Part shown: in pieces, positions 8,349 through 16,667 of the stretch
Numbering within the stretch: the stretch's first letter is position 1
Layout: each line of letters starts with the position of its first letter
Assembly (NCBI RefSeq): GCF_900541605.1
Contig: NZ_UQKJ01000006.1
Coordinates: 1 to 36,779 of the forward strand
Source of the DNA: an uncultured Dialister sp.
Lineage (GTDB): Bacteria; Bacillota; Negativicutes; Veillonellales; Dialisteraceae
Length of the DNA stretch: 36,779 bases
Direction of reading: 5' to 3'
Notes under the pieces: generated by a model
The model's database searches: none
What the model was told of the DNA's origin: nothing
Seen by the model: the letters and a program-made list of their open reading frames with translations, nothing else
Translations under genes and position numbers: made by a program

Positions 8349-8797
8349 TGGAATTAAAACAGCTCTACACCGATCTTATCCTGGAATATAACAAGGACAA
8401 GACCAATAAACGTAAAATTTCTGATCCCACGGTTCATGAACACGGGCATAACCCGAGCTGCGGGGATGATATCGATATTGAAGCGAAAATCGAAAACGGC
8501 ATCATCAAAGACCTGGCCTACACCGGCACCGGCTGCGCCATCAGCCAGGCATCCACAGCCATGATGGCGGAACTCCTGCAGGGGCGAACCGTGGAAGAAG
8601 GACTCCGGCTCTGCCGGCTTTTCCTCGACATGATCCGGGGCAAAGTAACCGATGACTCCCAGCTGGAAGAACTGGAAGCCGCCATTACCCTGAAGGATAT
8701 TTCCAAAATGCCGGTTCGCGTGAAATGCGCCACCCTCGGCTGGCATACCCTGGAAATGGCGCTGGAAAAAGTGGAAAAACAGCTGCAGAAGCAGTGA
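8348..8797 (+). CDS. sufU: Sulfur-transfer protein SufU
   Basis: The 149-residue protein is SufU, the zinc-containing partner that accepts sulfur from SufS. The expected ligands are visible: Cys in NPSCGDDID, Cys in TGTGCAISQAS and Cys in RVKCATLGWHTLE, together with the nearby conserved Asp. The Gly-rich insert typical of SufU, compared with IscU, is present. It is the last gene of the suf operon and is followed within 10 bases by a terminator hairpin. Confidence 0.95.
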   Translation: MELKQLYTDLILEYNKDKTNKRKISDPTVHEHGHNPSCGDDIDIEAKIENGIIKDLAYTGTGCAISQASTAMMAELLQGRTVEEGLRLCRLFLDMIRGKVTDDSQLEELEAAITLKDISKMPVRVKCATLGWHTLEMALEKVEKQLQKQ

Positions 8798-8805
8798 GAA
8801 CGCAT

Positions 8806-8840
8806 AAAAAAGACTGTACTCCGGTACGGTCTTTTTCTTT
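8806..8840 (+). terminator. Rho-independent terminator of the suf operon
   Basis: An A-run, a stem with arms AAGACTGTAC and GTACGGTCTT, and a following TTTTTCTTT run form a classical intrinsic terminator just after sufU. Confidence 0.85.
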
Positions 8841-9351
8841 ACGGAAAATGAGGCATGAGAATTTAAGGATGGAAGTGCGGCGCGCTATGCATATAGTGAT
8901 GCAGTTTTTATAGTACCGATACTATGCACTGAAAGCGTACCTTTGGGAGACGGCAGGCCTGTAGAGGGAAGTCTGGCAGAAATAAGGCGTCCGGTATTTC
9001 GTCTCAAACACATTTGTGCAAATGGCTCTATTTGTTAAGAACGTGCTCCTTCTACGAGGAACTGCATTCTTACGGTTCATTTCATCTATTGAAAATACTG
9101 GCAGCCACGTGCCCCCTTGGAGAAGGGGGCAGCCCAAAGGGCAGGGGATGGATCCGCCTCATAGAGGCGGGACCTGTAGAACAGATGCTTTCCTCCTGAT
9201 AGCTGCCAATCCATAGAGGAGGAAGGGACTCGCTGGATATTCAGCTGCTGACGTTCCCTGTAGTCCGGTTCGTAGAGTCTCTTAAGTGAAACCCGTTGCT
9301 GCTAAGCTGCTTTTTACCAGCCCTGGTCAAAGGCCACAGCTCCTTTGGCCA
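8841..9351. other. Intergenic region with a family C repeat fragment
   Basis: No gene is supported in this 500-base gap. At 9115-9171 the sequence CCTTGGAGAAGGG...AAAGGGCAGGGGATGGAT followed by a CCGCC...GGCGG hairpin resembles 31880-31932 (family C here). The rest shows no coding character, RNA motif or clear structure that I can name. Confidence 0.4.
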
Positions 9352-9381
9352 TTGTCCCTTCCGTTTCTTTCATGATACAAT
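9352..9381 (+). promoter_or_regulatory. Promoter of the substrate-binding lipoprotein gene
   Basis: TTGTCC (9352-9357), an 18-base spacer and TACAAT (9376-9381) preceded by TGA give a sigma-70-type promoter with an extended -10. The gene starts 36 bases downstream. Confidence 0.55.
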
Positions 9382-9417
9382 GGGGTAGAAACAGATTCAA
9401 AATTACGGGAGGAACCT

Positions 9418-10392
9418 ATGAAACAGTGGATGAAAGCTATGGCCATCGGTGCCATGGTATTGGCAGCCATGGCCGGAGCAGGCTGCGGCAGCGAAGGAAA
9501 TGGGAAGAAACAGGTAGCCATTGTGCAGCTCATGGAACACAAGGCATTGGACGAGGCGAACCAGGGATTCAAGGATGGATTAAAGGAAAACGGTTACGAT
9601 GACAGCAAGGCCACCTTTATCCAGGAAAATGCCCAGGGGGACCAGTCAAACCTTGCGTCCATCGCGACGAGGCTGAAGGAAAAGAAACCGGCATTGATCT
9701 GTGCGATCGCAACTCCGGCAGCCCAGAACCTGGCCAATGAGATTCATGATATTCCCATCGTAGGAACGGCAATTACCGATTACGAGCAGGCCAAGCTGGT
9801 GGATTCCAATGAGAAGCCGGGCCGCAATGTCACCGGCGTTTCGGATATGTCCTCCGTGGAAGCCCAGATGAAACTGGGCCTTGCCCTTGTGCCGAATGCA
9901 AAGAAAGTGGGACTCATTTACAGTTCTTCCGAGATTAACAGCGCCATCCAGGCGGAACGGATGAAGAAATACTGCCAGGATAACCACATAGAAGTCATGG
10001 AAAAAACGGTGACCTCCATCAATGACCTCCAGCAGGTGGCGGAAGCCTTCGCAGGGAATGTGGATTTCATCTATGTACCCACGGATAATGTGATTTCCTC
10101 TGCCCTCCCGGCACTGATCAAAGTGACCGATGAGGCGAAGATTCCGGTCATCGGTGGTGACAGCAACATGGCAAAGAACGGAGCCCTGGCTGGGGTGTCT
10201 ATCAATTATTACCGTCTGGGAGAACAGGCAGGAGCCATGGCGGCAAAAATCCTCTCCGGCAAGGCAAAGGCTGCCGATATGCCTATTGAGTACCAGAAAG
10301 ATATGGACCTTGTAATCAATAATAAGAGTGCAGAAATTCTGGGCATTTCTATTCCGGGCAATCTGGAAAAACAGGCAGAAATCATCAGCTGA
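9418..10392 (+). CDS. ABC transporter substrate-binding lipoprotein (PF04392-like)
   Basis: The 324-residue protein has a signal peptide with a hydrophobic stretch at residues 6-22 and Cys23 as probable lipidation site, although the lipobox (GAGC) is weak. The rest matches the periplasmic-binding family found in TrpX/YtxX-like ABC systems, with KKQVAIVQLMEHKALDEANQGFKDGL at the start, NVTGVSDMSS, AKKVGLIYSSSEINSAIQ, IYVPTDNVISSALPAL and INYYRLGEQAGAMAAKIL. Members of this family often bind amino acids or aromatic ligands, but the ligand cannot be read from sequence. In many genomes it is followed by permease and ATPase genes; here it stands alone and is closed by a terminator, so its partners must lie elsewhere. 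GGGAGGAACCT supplies the ribosome site. Confidence 0.88.
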   Translation: MKQWMKAMAIGAMVLAAMAGAGCGSEGNGKKQVAIVQLMEHKALDEANQGFKDGLKENGYDDSKATFIQENAQGDQSNLASIATRLKEKKPALICAIATPAAQNLANEIHDIPIVGTAITDYEQAKLVDSNEKPGRNVTGVSDMSSVEAQMKLGLALVPNAKKVGLIYSSSEINSAIQAERMKKYCQDNHIEVMEKTVTSINDLQQVAEAFAGNVDFIYVPTDNVISSALPALIKVTDEAKIPVIGGDSNMAKNGALAGVSINYYRLGEQAGAMAAKILSGKAKAADMPIEYQKDMDLVINNKSAEILGISIPGNLEKQAEIIS

Positions 10393-10410
10393 GCGAACTG
10401 TTTCGTAATA

Positions 10411-10452
10411 AAAAGGCTTTCCGGTTCTTTGTGAATCGGAAAGCTTTTTTTA
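10411..10452. terminator. Bidirectional terminator between convergent genes
   Basis: AAAAAGGCTTTCCGG, a short loop, and CGGAAAGCTTTTTTT form a stem with A-runs on one side and T-runs on the other, so it can end both the lipoprotein gene and the convergent FIST-GGDEF gene, whose stop codon overlaps its edge. Confidence 0.85.
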
Positions 10453-12204
10453 TTTCAGTATAGTGACCTTGTTTTTTCCTTCGTTTTTGGCCATGTACAG
10501 GGCCTTATCCATGCGCTGGTAAAACAGGTCTATATTTTCACCGGGAAGTGCCTTTGCTACACCAAAGCTGGCAGTAACCCGGGCTTTGTCCGGAAGTATA
10601 TCAGCTTCGCAGATGGCAAGACGGAGGCGTTCTGCAATTTTTCGTGCATCCTCCAGAGACACGCCGGGGAGGAGAATTACAAATTCATCACCGCCCCATC
10701 GTCCGACATAATCATTACTCCGGAGGCGGGAGGCAAGAATGTGAGATATGGCCGTAAGCACCCTGTCACCGATGATGTGGCCATAGGAGTCGTTGATCCC
10801 TTTGAAATGATCTACATCGATCATGATGGCATTAAGGGGCTGGTCATCGGAAAGAGCGGCCAGGGAATCGGCCAAAATTTTTTCTATGGTTCCCCGGTTC
10901 AGAATATTTGTCAGCCCGTCGTGGGTGGCGATGTAGGCCATCTTTCGGTAGGACTCTTCCAGTTCCTTCGAAGTCATTTCGATAAAACTGGCCAGATGGC
11001 GGATGGTAGAAAGGGGATCTCCCGGAAGAACAGCCTTATTGTGTCCCCGTAGAATCGGAGGGGCTGCTTTTTTCGGACATCGGGGCTTTTCGTTGCCGCC
11101 TTCCCGGAAAAGGACGAGGAGAGAGGTCATGTCCATGGAATCAGCGTGTTCGGTAGTACCGGCAATTTCTCCCCAGGAACACCCACCGGCAGCCTGATGG
11201 ATATGCTCAAGGACCGCAAGAGGCATGTTCATGGATTCCTTCAGCACCATGGTTCGAATGGAGGACGAAAAAAGGAGAAGTCCTTCAGGATTGAAATTCT
11301 GGGCCAGGGTAAGGGCATCTCGAGCAGCTTTACGAATTTTGTTCGGACTTTCGTAGGATAGATGAATGATATCTCCCTGTCGGCAATCACCGGAAAGAAG
11401 AAGTTCTCCGGAAGGACCAAGTCCCCATGGTATCCGTGCGACCGGAGCCCCGTCTCTCATAAGAAGCAGGGGAAAAGCAGCAGCCTTGTTCAGGAAATAG
11501 GCGTCCGCATTGACCTGCAGGTATTTCCTGTAAAGCCAAACAGCCGGTTTTCCGTCCAGGGTCTGCAGTATATGGCCGTTTTTTACTCCGGTAACTCTGG
11601 CGGACTGTCCCAGCGGTGTCCATCCCAGGATGGAATTCATGTCAATGACCACGGAACCATCATAAAGCAGCAGCAGGCAGCCGTCCCAATAGATATGATC
11701 CCGGTCAAAAAGAAAAGGAGAATCGTCAGGAGTACAGGTGCTTCCATGTGCGCCAAAAACCGGAAGAAGAGGGTCAGTCCCTTTAAAAGTCTTCGAGTAA
11801 TCCATGGTACCATCGTACAGGGAAGCTGCGAGAACTTCCAGCCCCACCGGATGACTGCACCGGGAGAGAAGGGAATGATACAGGGACCGACCTGCATCTT
11901 TCGTCTCTGAAGGTATATGACAGGTCCGAATCCGGGTATCCTGAAATTCCATAAGGGTCACTATTGACAGGTTGCTGCGGATTTTTCCGTTCCAGGGAAC
12001 ACCGGATGTTGACATACCTGCAATGAGACAGCGGGGAAATGTTTTTTTCAGACAGTCCATGATTTCTTCCACCATATCACAGGATCTGGTGCTGGTGAAA
12101 ACATGGATAACAGGGGCCTGCGGGTTTTCAGGATTTATCTTTACTTTCTCTATTTCGTCGTAGAGTGAGTCCAATGTGGTAAAGGCAAATGAATATTGTT
12201 TCAC
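10450..12204 (-). CDS. FIST-domain diguanylate cyclase (FIST-GGDEF)
   Basis: The 584-residue protein has an N-terminal FIST_N-like region (about 25-220, with LIAGMSTSGVPWNGK and LEVLAASLYDGTMDYS), a FIST_C-like region (about 220-370) and a C-terminal GGDEF domain from about residue 415. The active-site loop is RWGGDEFVILLPG (GGDEF at 504-508), and an RSND inhibitory I-site lies five residues before it, so it is probably an active, product-inhibited cyclase making c-di-GMP. FIST domains are thought to sense small ligands such as amino acids. No transmembrane segment is evident, so it is likely cytoplasmic. Translation appears to start at GTG with AAGAGG upstream. A short coiled linker (FIEMTSKELEESYRKM) joins the sensor to the cyclase. 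Confidence 0.9.
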   Translation of the reverse strand: MKQYSFAFTTLDSLYDEIEKVKINPENPQAPVIHVFTSTRSCDMVEEIMDCLKKTFPRCLIAGMSTSGVPWNGKIRSNLSIVTLMEFQDTRIRTCHIPSETKDAGRSLYHSLLSRCSHPVGLEVLAASLYDGTMDYSKTFKGTDPLLPVFGAHGSTCTPDDSPFLFDRDHIYWDGCLLLLYDGSVVIDMNSILGWTPLGQSARVTGVKNGHILQTLDGKPAVWLYRKYLQVNADAYFLNKAAAFPLLLMRDGAPVARIPWGLGPSGELLLSGDCRQGDIIHLSYESPNKIRKAARDALTLAQNFNPEGLLLFSSSIRTMVLKESMNMPLAVLEHIHQAAGGCSWGEIAGTTEHADSMDMTSLLVLFREGGNEKPRCPKKAAPPILRGHNKAVLPGDPLSTIRHLASFIEMTSKELEESYRKMAYIATHDGLTNILNRGTIEKILADSLAALSDDQPLNAIMIDVDHFKGINDSYGHIIGDRVLTAISHILASRLRSNDYVGRWGGDEFVILLPGVSLEDARKIAERLRLAICEADILPDKARVTASFGVAKALPGENIDLFYQRMDKALYMAKNEGKNKVTILK

Positions 12205-12258
12205 TGAAAAAAGCCTCTTATTTTGATGAAAAATAAGTGATTTATTTATGATAATTAT

Positions 12259-12267
12259 ATTATAACA
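12259..12267 (-). promoter_or_regulatory. Extended -10 promoter of the FIST-GGDEF gene
   Basis: The minus strand has TGTTATAAT: a perfect TATAAT preceded by TGT, in an AT-rich stretch about 55 bases before the GTG start. No convincing -35 box was found. Confidence 0.5.
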
Positions 12268-12326
12268 TAACTATTATTTCATTGGATAGATGGACGGCTT
12301 CTTTATGACTTCGCTATTAGACCAAT

Positions 12327-12351
12327 AAAAAAGCCCCAGAGGGCTTTTTTC
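12327..12351 (-). terminator. Rho-independent terminator of the small membrane protein gene
   Basis: On the minus strand, an A-run, AGCCC/GGGCT stem and TTTTTT run begin directly at the stop codon of the gene at 12350-12739. The reverse face also has a T-run. Confidence 0.85.
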
Positions 12352-12739
12352 AAGACAGGGTAGATACCAGAAAGGCCATAAGCATGAGGAGAATAAACAT
12401 CTGCTTATTGTTTTTTCCACGGATTTCACGGTCCGTAATGTGGACCCCCCAGTTCCATTTTGTATAGAGTGCCATGGCCAGCCAAAGCAGCAGGGATACC
12501 ACGGTGAGTCGGAATGTGCCTTCCTGGCTGGCGGAAGCAGGCGCCAGGCCGAAGTCCACTGCCACCATCATGAGGAGGGTTACGCAGACAAGGCCGCTTG
12601 TGAACAGGAGAAGCCACCGAGGCGCTTCCTGATACAGGAACTTTTCTTCCTTCGTACTGGCTTTGCCCAGAAAATAGGATTTAATGAACCAGAGGCAGAT
12701 GAGTACTGCCACCCCGTCGAACAGATAATTATGTGCCAT
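12350..12739 (-). CDS. Small integral membrane protein, unknown function
   Basis: The 129-residue product has about four predicted hydrophobic segments (residues about 5-25, 45-65, 78-95 and 112-128) separated by short charged loops; the segment TKWNWGVHITDREIRGKNNKQ is a basic loop before the last helix. I do not recognise a family. A good AAGGAAGG site precedes the ATG. It is transcribed alone and followed immediately by a terminator. No enzymatic motif is visible; a membrane-protein annotation is as far as the sequence allows. Confidence 0.7.
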   Translation of the reverse strand: MAHNYLFDGVAVLICLWFIKSYFLGKASTKEEKFLYQEAPRWLLLFTSGLVCVTLLMMVAVDFGLAPASASQEGTFRLTVVSLLLWLAMALYTKWNWGVHITDREIRGKNNKQMFILLMLMAFLVSTLS

Positions 12740-13457
12740 TTTTTCATCCTTCCTTTTTCTTTCTATTATGGACTATGGGAGAAAAAGGAACAAGAGGGGG
12801 AAGATTAAGCAATAGCCCGGTCAGATTTGTGATGCAGTCAGTATGTTGTCGGCTGCAAAGCCGCAGGGGAAAATTTATTGAAATGGTAAGCAGCACAAAG
12901 AAAAACATCTGTAATCAGCGCTTCCCTGGCTCATACCACGACAAAAAGCCCAAAGGGTTATGTCGACTGACTGTGACACAAACCTATCAAAGTCACAGCC
13001 TGTTCCTGGAATTGGATCTCCTTCAGGCTTTCTGCCTATGTGTATTCAGTTGTATTGCCAGCTGCGGGATTTGGTAGTCTCCTTTCCACAGGAAGGGAGA
13101 TTAACCTTGTGCATCGAACGGATTTTATTCCGGAGCTCTTATGGATTCATCTTTGCAGGATGGCTTGCGGCTTATGTCATGTCCGGGTATTTTTTCGAGG
13201 CCTCTCCCCGGACAGATTTCTGCCCTCATCCATCTTGATTATACATGAAAGAATAAGAAATTGGAATAGTGAATTTAATTATGCAGTAAAAATATTTTTT
13301 ATATATTTATCAAGATAAATATTATAGCAGGCAAAGCGCGGCCGAGGGGTAACGGGCTTCCCCTTGGTCACAGGCCATTCCCTTGGAGCCACTTGCCCGC
13401 AGGGCTTACTCTTCAGCCATCTTTCCTTATTTTGGACTATAGGCTGGTACCGTTCTA
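12740..13457. other. Gene-free region with possible MITE remnant
   Basis: No gene is supported in these ~700 bases. GTCAGATTTGTGATGC at about 12825 and TAATCAGCGCTTCCCT at 12912-12927 match the terminal inverted repeat of the element at 17369-17527, so a decayed copy may lie between them. At 13330-13420 there is GC-rich repetitive sequence of the kind seen in other gaps here. The short open frames have no ribosome site and no recognisable products. Confidence 0.4.
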
Positions 13458-13466
13458 TGCTAAAAT
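13458..13466 (+). promoter_or_regulatory. Extended -10 promoter of the WG-repeat gene
   Basis: TGCTAAAAT at 13458-13466 is an extended -10. A TTGGAC at 13432-13437 is too far upstream (23-base spacer) to be a good -35 box. Confidence 0.4.
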
Positions 13467-13513
13467 ATATATATACTGATGTAAGGTCATGATTTGCGTA
13501 CGAGGTGATTTTA

Positions 13514-15322
13514 ATGAACCATAAAAAATGGATGGCTGCCCTGGCAGCCGGCATGCTTTGTGTTTCTTTTTCTTCCTATGCTAACGAAGGGCCGGACTAT
13601 GAGGCCACTGAGGAAAGTGGAAATGGCGCGGTGACAGTTTCCTTCGCGGCAGCGGTAAAGCAGAATGGGAAATGGGGGGCCGTTGATGGGGCAGGAAAGG
13701 TGATCATCCCTGTTTCTTATGATAAAATCGGCCTTAGCCTGTCGGATCCCGATGTAAAGGATAATGATATGGACAGTGAACCGGACCGGGCCAACCTGGT
13801 GGAAGTGCAGCAGGGGAAGCTCCGGGGGTTCTATACGAGAAAGGGACAGGAAGTCATTCCTCCTTCTTATGAGAACCGTTCTGTCTGGCAGGAAGGAGCC
13901 CTGGCGGTAGAGAAGCCAGATAAGAAAATCATTTTTTATAAAGAAGATGGTTCCCTAGTTTCCAATCAGTCCTACGACCAGGTTTCCGATTTTAAAAATT
14001 CCATGGCCATTGTAAAATCTAATGGAAAGTACGGGTATCTCTCCCTTGATGGCAAAGAAATCGCCCCGGTATACCAGGAGGCCCGTTATTTTGATGACAA
14101 AGGTCTGGCGCCGGTTCGAGACAAAGGCCGCTGGGGCGTGGTAGACCGGGACGGACATACGGTGATTGCACCGACCTATAAGGAAGCGGGACCCTCGTTT
14201 TCTGATGGCCTTCTGGCGGTAGAGGACAACCATAACCGCTGGGGATTCATTGACGGTAAAGGAAACGAAGTGGTCCAGCCCATGTATAAGAGTGTAATTC
14301 CGGTCTTTACGGAAGGGTACACGGCAGTGCAGGACGAAGATAAGCTGTGGGGGTTCCTGGACAATAAGGGAAATGTAACGGCTAAGCCACAGTTCAAGGC
14401 AGTGCTCACCGGATTTTCTGAAGGTCTGGCCGGCGTAAAAACCATTGATGGCAATGGCTATGCTAAGCCTGATGGCACTATGGCGTTCATGGCCAATTAT
14501 GACAAGCTGTATCCTTTTGAAAATGGGATGGCCGAGGTCCGCACCGGAGAAACCGTAGAGACCACGGCGGTCCGCCGGTTCCCCATTTCCATCGGCATCG
14601 GCTGGGGATGGGGGGACTGGTTCCATCATCACCACCATTACCATCATCCTTGGGGCTGGGGAATCGGATTCCCCGTATGGGATCCCTGGTATTATGATTA
14701 TGAACCGGTGCCCACGGTCCGCGTAAAGCGGGGGTATATCAATTCCGAAGGCAAAGTCATTGCCAGTCCTTCCAATGATCGTGTCTTCCAAATGGATGAT
14801 AAGGGTGTTCTTATCCGGAATCAGGGAAAATATGGCTGGGTGAACCGGGATGGTACATTCATTGCTCACATCGAATATGAAAGCCTCATTCCGGGCAGCG
14901 AAGATTCTGTGCTCCTCGCACGGAAGGATGACAAGAAGTGGGGCATGCTCTCTATGACTGACGGCAGCGTGCTGGTGCCATTTTCCTATGACGAACTGTA
15001 CTATATCGAAAAGGGACTCTACGGTTATAAGGAGAAAGGCCACTGGGGCCTCATGACACGGGATGGTCAGAAAGTGACGGAGCCCATTTTCCTGGCCCTC
15101 GCTAAGGGGGGAGATGGACTGGTTCCGGTCAAGACAAAGGATGGCTGGAAATATGTGACAGTTGACGGGAAAGACAGCATTCTTTTTAAAGAAGAAGCAT
15201 CTGATGTGACCCCATTCCAAGATGGCCATGCCGGCGTAAGAATTAAAGGAAAATGGGGAATTATCGATACGACAGGCCGGTTCCTGGTACAGCCGGTGTA
15301 TGACGATTTGGATATATTGTAA
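13514..15322 (+). CDS. Secreted WG-repeat protein with a His/Trp-rich insert
   Basis: The start is set at the ATG at 13514, six bases after GAGGTGA, giving 602 residues; an in-frame GTG at 13505 lies inside the ribosome site. The N-terminus is a signal peptide ending near SSYA. The body is built of repeats of the WG type, each with a core such as NGKWGAVDGAGKVIIPVSYD or KGRWGVVDRDGHTVIAPTY; about ten or more can be counted. In the middle, residues about 352-405 break the pattern with SIGIGWGWGDW, a histidine run HHHHHYHH (371-378) and further Trp/Gly/Pro/Tyr-rich sequence. WG-repeat proteins have no agreed function. The signal peptide suggests an outer-surface or periplasmic location, and the histidines could bind metal, which is inference. 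No partner genes are adjacent. Confidence 0.85.
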   Translation: MNHKKWMAALAAGMLCVSFSSYANEGPDYEATEESGNGAVTVSFAAAVKQNGKWGAVDGAGKVIIPVSYDKIGLSLSDPDVKDNDMDSEPDRANLVEVQQGKLRGFYTRKGQEVIPPSYENRSVWQEGALAVEKPDKKIIFYKEDGSLVSNQSYDQVSDFKNSMAIVKSNGKYGYLSLDGKEIAPVYQEARYFDDKGLAPVRDKGRWGVVDRDGHTVIAPTYKEAGPSFSDGLLAVEDNHNRWGFIDGKGNEVVQPMYKSVIPVFTEGYTAVQDEDKLWGFLDNKGNVTAKPQFKAVLTGFSEGLAGVKTIDGNGYAKPDGTMAFMANYDKLYPFENGMAEVRTGETVETTAVRRFPISIGIGWGWGDWFHHHHHYHHPWGWGIGFPVWDPWYYDYEPVPTVRVKRGYINSEGKVIASPSNDRVFQMDDKGVLIRNQGKYGWVNRDGTFIAHIEYESLIPGSEDSVLLARKDDKKWGMLSMTDGSVLVPFSYDELYYIEKGLYGYKEKGHWGLMTRDGQKVTEPIFLALAKGGDGLVPVKTKDGWKYVTVDGKDSILFKEEASDVTPFQDGHAGVRIKGKWGIIDTTGRFLVQPVYDDLDIL

Positions 15323-15324
15323 GT

Positions 15325-15480
15325 AAAGAGGGCAGCGGCCTTCGGTCGGGGCTCTGTCCTTCGGACAAGGCTATGCGCAGCAGGGCTTAGGCTTTGCCTG
15401 GGCTCAGGGAAAGAGTATGGATTCAGGCCTGACGGCCTTGGGCTGCGGCCTTCGGTCGGGGCTCTGTCTACCATTGAGGC
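15325..15480 (+). repeat. Family B dispersed repeat copy
   Basis: GGCAGCGGCCTTCGGTCGG, GGCTCTGTCCTTCGGACAAG, CTATGCGCAGCAGGGC and CTTTGCCTGGGCT recur in similar order at 16257-16390, 17273-17365 and in part at 34085-34140. The units contain small hairpins (GTCCTTCGGAC, GGCCTTCGGTC). It lies in a gene-free gap. Confidence 0.6.
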
Positions 15481-15497
15481 GATACATCCCTACGTCC

Positions 15498-15526
15498 TTG
15501 ACTGGGCTATATCCTCACTCTATAAT
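15498..15526 (+). promoter_or_regulatory. Promoter of the TVP38-family gene
   Basis: TTGACT (15498-15503), a 17-base spacer and a perfect TATAAT (15521-15526) make a strong sigma-70-type promoter, 31 bases before the ATG. Confidence 0.8.
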
Positions 15527-15556
15527 AGGTCCCATCAGGAGGTACTATAACTATAT

Positions 15557-16252
15557 ATGAAACAACATAGTCAGGGTCTGGTGAGACTGGTACTTGTGCT
15601 TTTGGTCATTCTCCTTTTTGGCGGGTGTTATCTGGCAGATCCAAAGGCTTTCCATGAAATATGGTCCCTGTTAAAAGAGGGGGAGATTATCAGTATTGCT
15701 GATTATATCCGATCCTTCGGCAAGGGAGCGGCAGTTTTTGCTTTTGTGCTGACTGCGGTCATGAATGCCGTCGGTTTCCCACCGGCCATGATTTTTTCCA
15801 CGGCCTGTACCTTAATTTTTGGGATTGTTCCCGGCATCCTTTTAGCCTGGGTGGCGGAGACCGTGGGAGCTGGCATCAGCTTTCTCTTTTTCAGGACCTT
15901 CCTCAGGACTTCGGCGGAAGAGCTGATTGCCAAAAATAAGAAACTTTCCGAATGGGATGAAAAGAGCCGGACCAATGGCTTCCGGGTCATGCTGATTGCT
16001 CGGGTGATTCCCTATTTCCCGGCAGCCGCATTGAATGCCTTCGGCGCTCTTTCTAAAATGAGCTTTAAAGATTACCTTCTTGCCTCCTTCATTGGAAAAT
16101 TCCCGGCTACTGCCATCGAAGCACTTATCGGCCACGATACGGTGACGATTTCCCAGAATCCCCACCGTCTGGGAGTGGTTATTGCTATTTCCATCCTGCT
16201 CTACGTGGTTTTCTTCATCTGGGACAGGAGAAGCCGGAAGGCGGCAGAGTGA
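15557..16252 (+). CDS. TVP38/TMEM64-family (DedA-like) membrane protein
   Basis: The 231-residue protein has five or six hydrophobic segments: residues about 10-28, 55-75, 80-105, 150-180 and 205-225. The family core is visible in NAVGFPPAMIFSTACTLIFGIVPG and in RVMLIARVIPYFPAAALNAFGALSKMSFKDYLLASFIGKFP, typical of the VTT/SNARE-associated domain of TVP38 and DedA proteins. These proteins act in the inner membrane, probably in lipid or lipid-carrier transport, but the substrate here is unknown. AGGAGG lies 14 bases upstream of the ATG, unusually far. An in-frame stop at 15548 rules out an earlier start. It is apparently a single-gene transcript. Confidence 0.85.
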   Translation: MKQHSQGLVRLVLVLLVILLFGGCYLADPKAFHEIWSLLKEGEIISIADYIRSFGKGAAVFAFVLTAVMNAVGFPPAMIFSTACTLIFGIVPGILLAWVAETVGAGISFLFFRTFLRTSAEELIAKNKKLSEWDEKSRTNGFRVMLIARVIPYFPAAALNAFGALSKMSFKDYLLASFIGKFPATAIEALIGHDTVTISQNPHRLGVVIAISILLYVVFFIWDRRSRKAAE

Positions 16253-16256
16253 TGGA

Positions 16257-16390
16257 AGTGGGGCTGCGGCCTGTGGCCGGGGCTCAGCCTGCGGCATGGC
16301 GGTGACTTTGTCAAGGCCAAAGCTTGCCGCCTGGGCTTATGGAAGTAATACGGATTCAGGCCTTCGGCCTTCGGTCGGAGCCTGGTTTGC
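16257..16390 (+). repeat. Family B dispersed repeat copy
   Basis: GCTGCGGCCTGTGGCCGGGGCTC, then CCTGGGCTTATGG and GGATTCAGGCCTTCGGCC, resemble parts of the copies at 15325-15480 and 17273-17365. It contains a GGCCTGTGGCC hairpin and several TTCGG loops. Confidence 0.55.
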
Positions 16391-16411
16391 TGATTATCTC
16401 ATACCGCTGAA

Positions 16412-16611
16412 TGGGGCTAAGGGTGGTAGGTGAACATCGCTTCGCTCGTTCACCGGGTTGTGGCTGCTTGCCAAGACTGACGTCCTGGCGCAGCGGGGGC
16501 GTGAGGTTGAAAAGCCGCCTTTGGCGGCAAATCCACCTTATGCCCCTGGTGTGAAGCACCCACAACCCGGTTGGCGAGCGGCGCGATGCCAACCCACCAC
16601 CCTTAGCCCCA
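16412..16611. repeat. Large inverted repeat made of two opposed family A copies
   Basis: The left arm (16412-16463) and the reverse complement of the right arm (16560-16611) share the frame TGGGGCTAAGGGTGGT, a stem of the GCATCGC...GCTCG type, and ACCGGGTTGTGG, giving arms of about 52 bases with a handful of mismatches. The centre has a GCCGCCTTTGGCGGC hairpin and CTTATGCCCC. RNA made from it could fold into one extended structure. It ends 56 bases before the HD-hydrolase start. Confidence 0.65.
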
Positions 16612-16667
16612 TACATATGTATAGGCAAGCAAACCATTTTAGTCATATATCAGAAAGGAACCAATTC

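Noticed and set aside
13955..15229. A 424-codon minus-strand open frame opposite the WG-repeat gene
   Set aside because: The sense strand has a signal peptide, a ribosome site and clear repeats; the antisense product has none of these.
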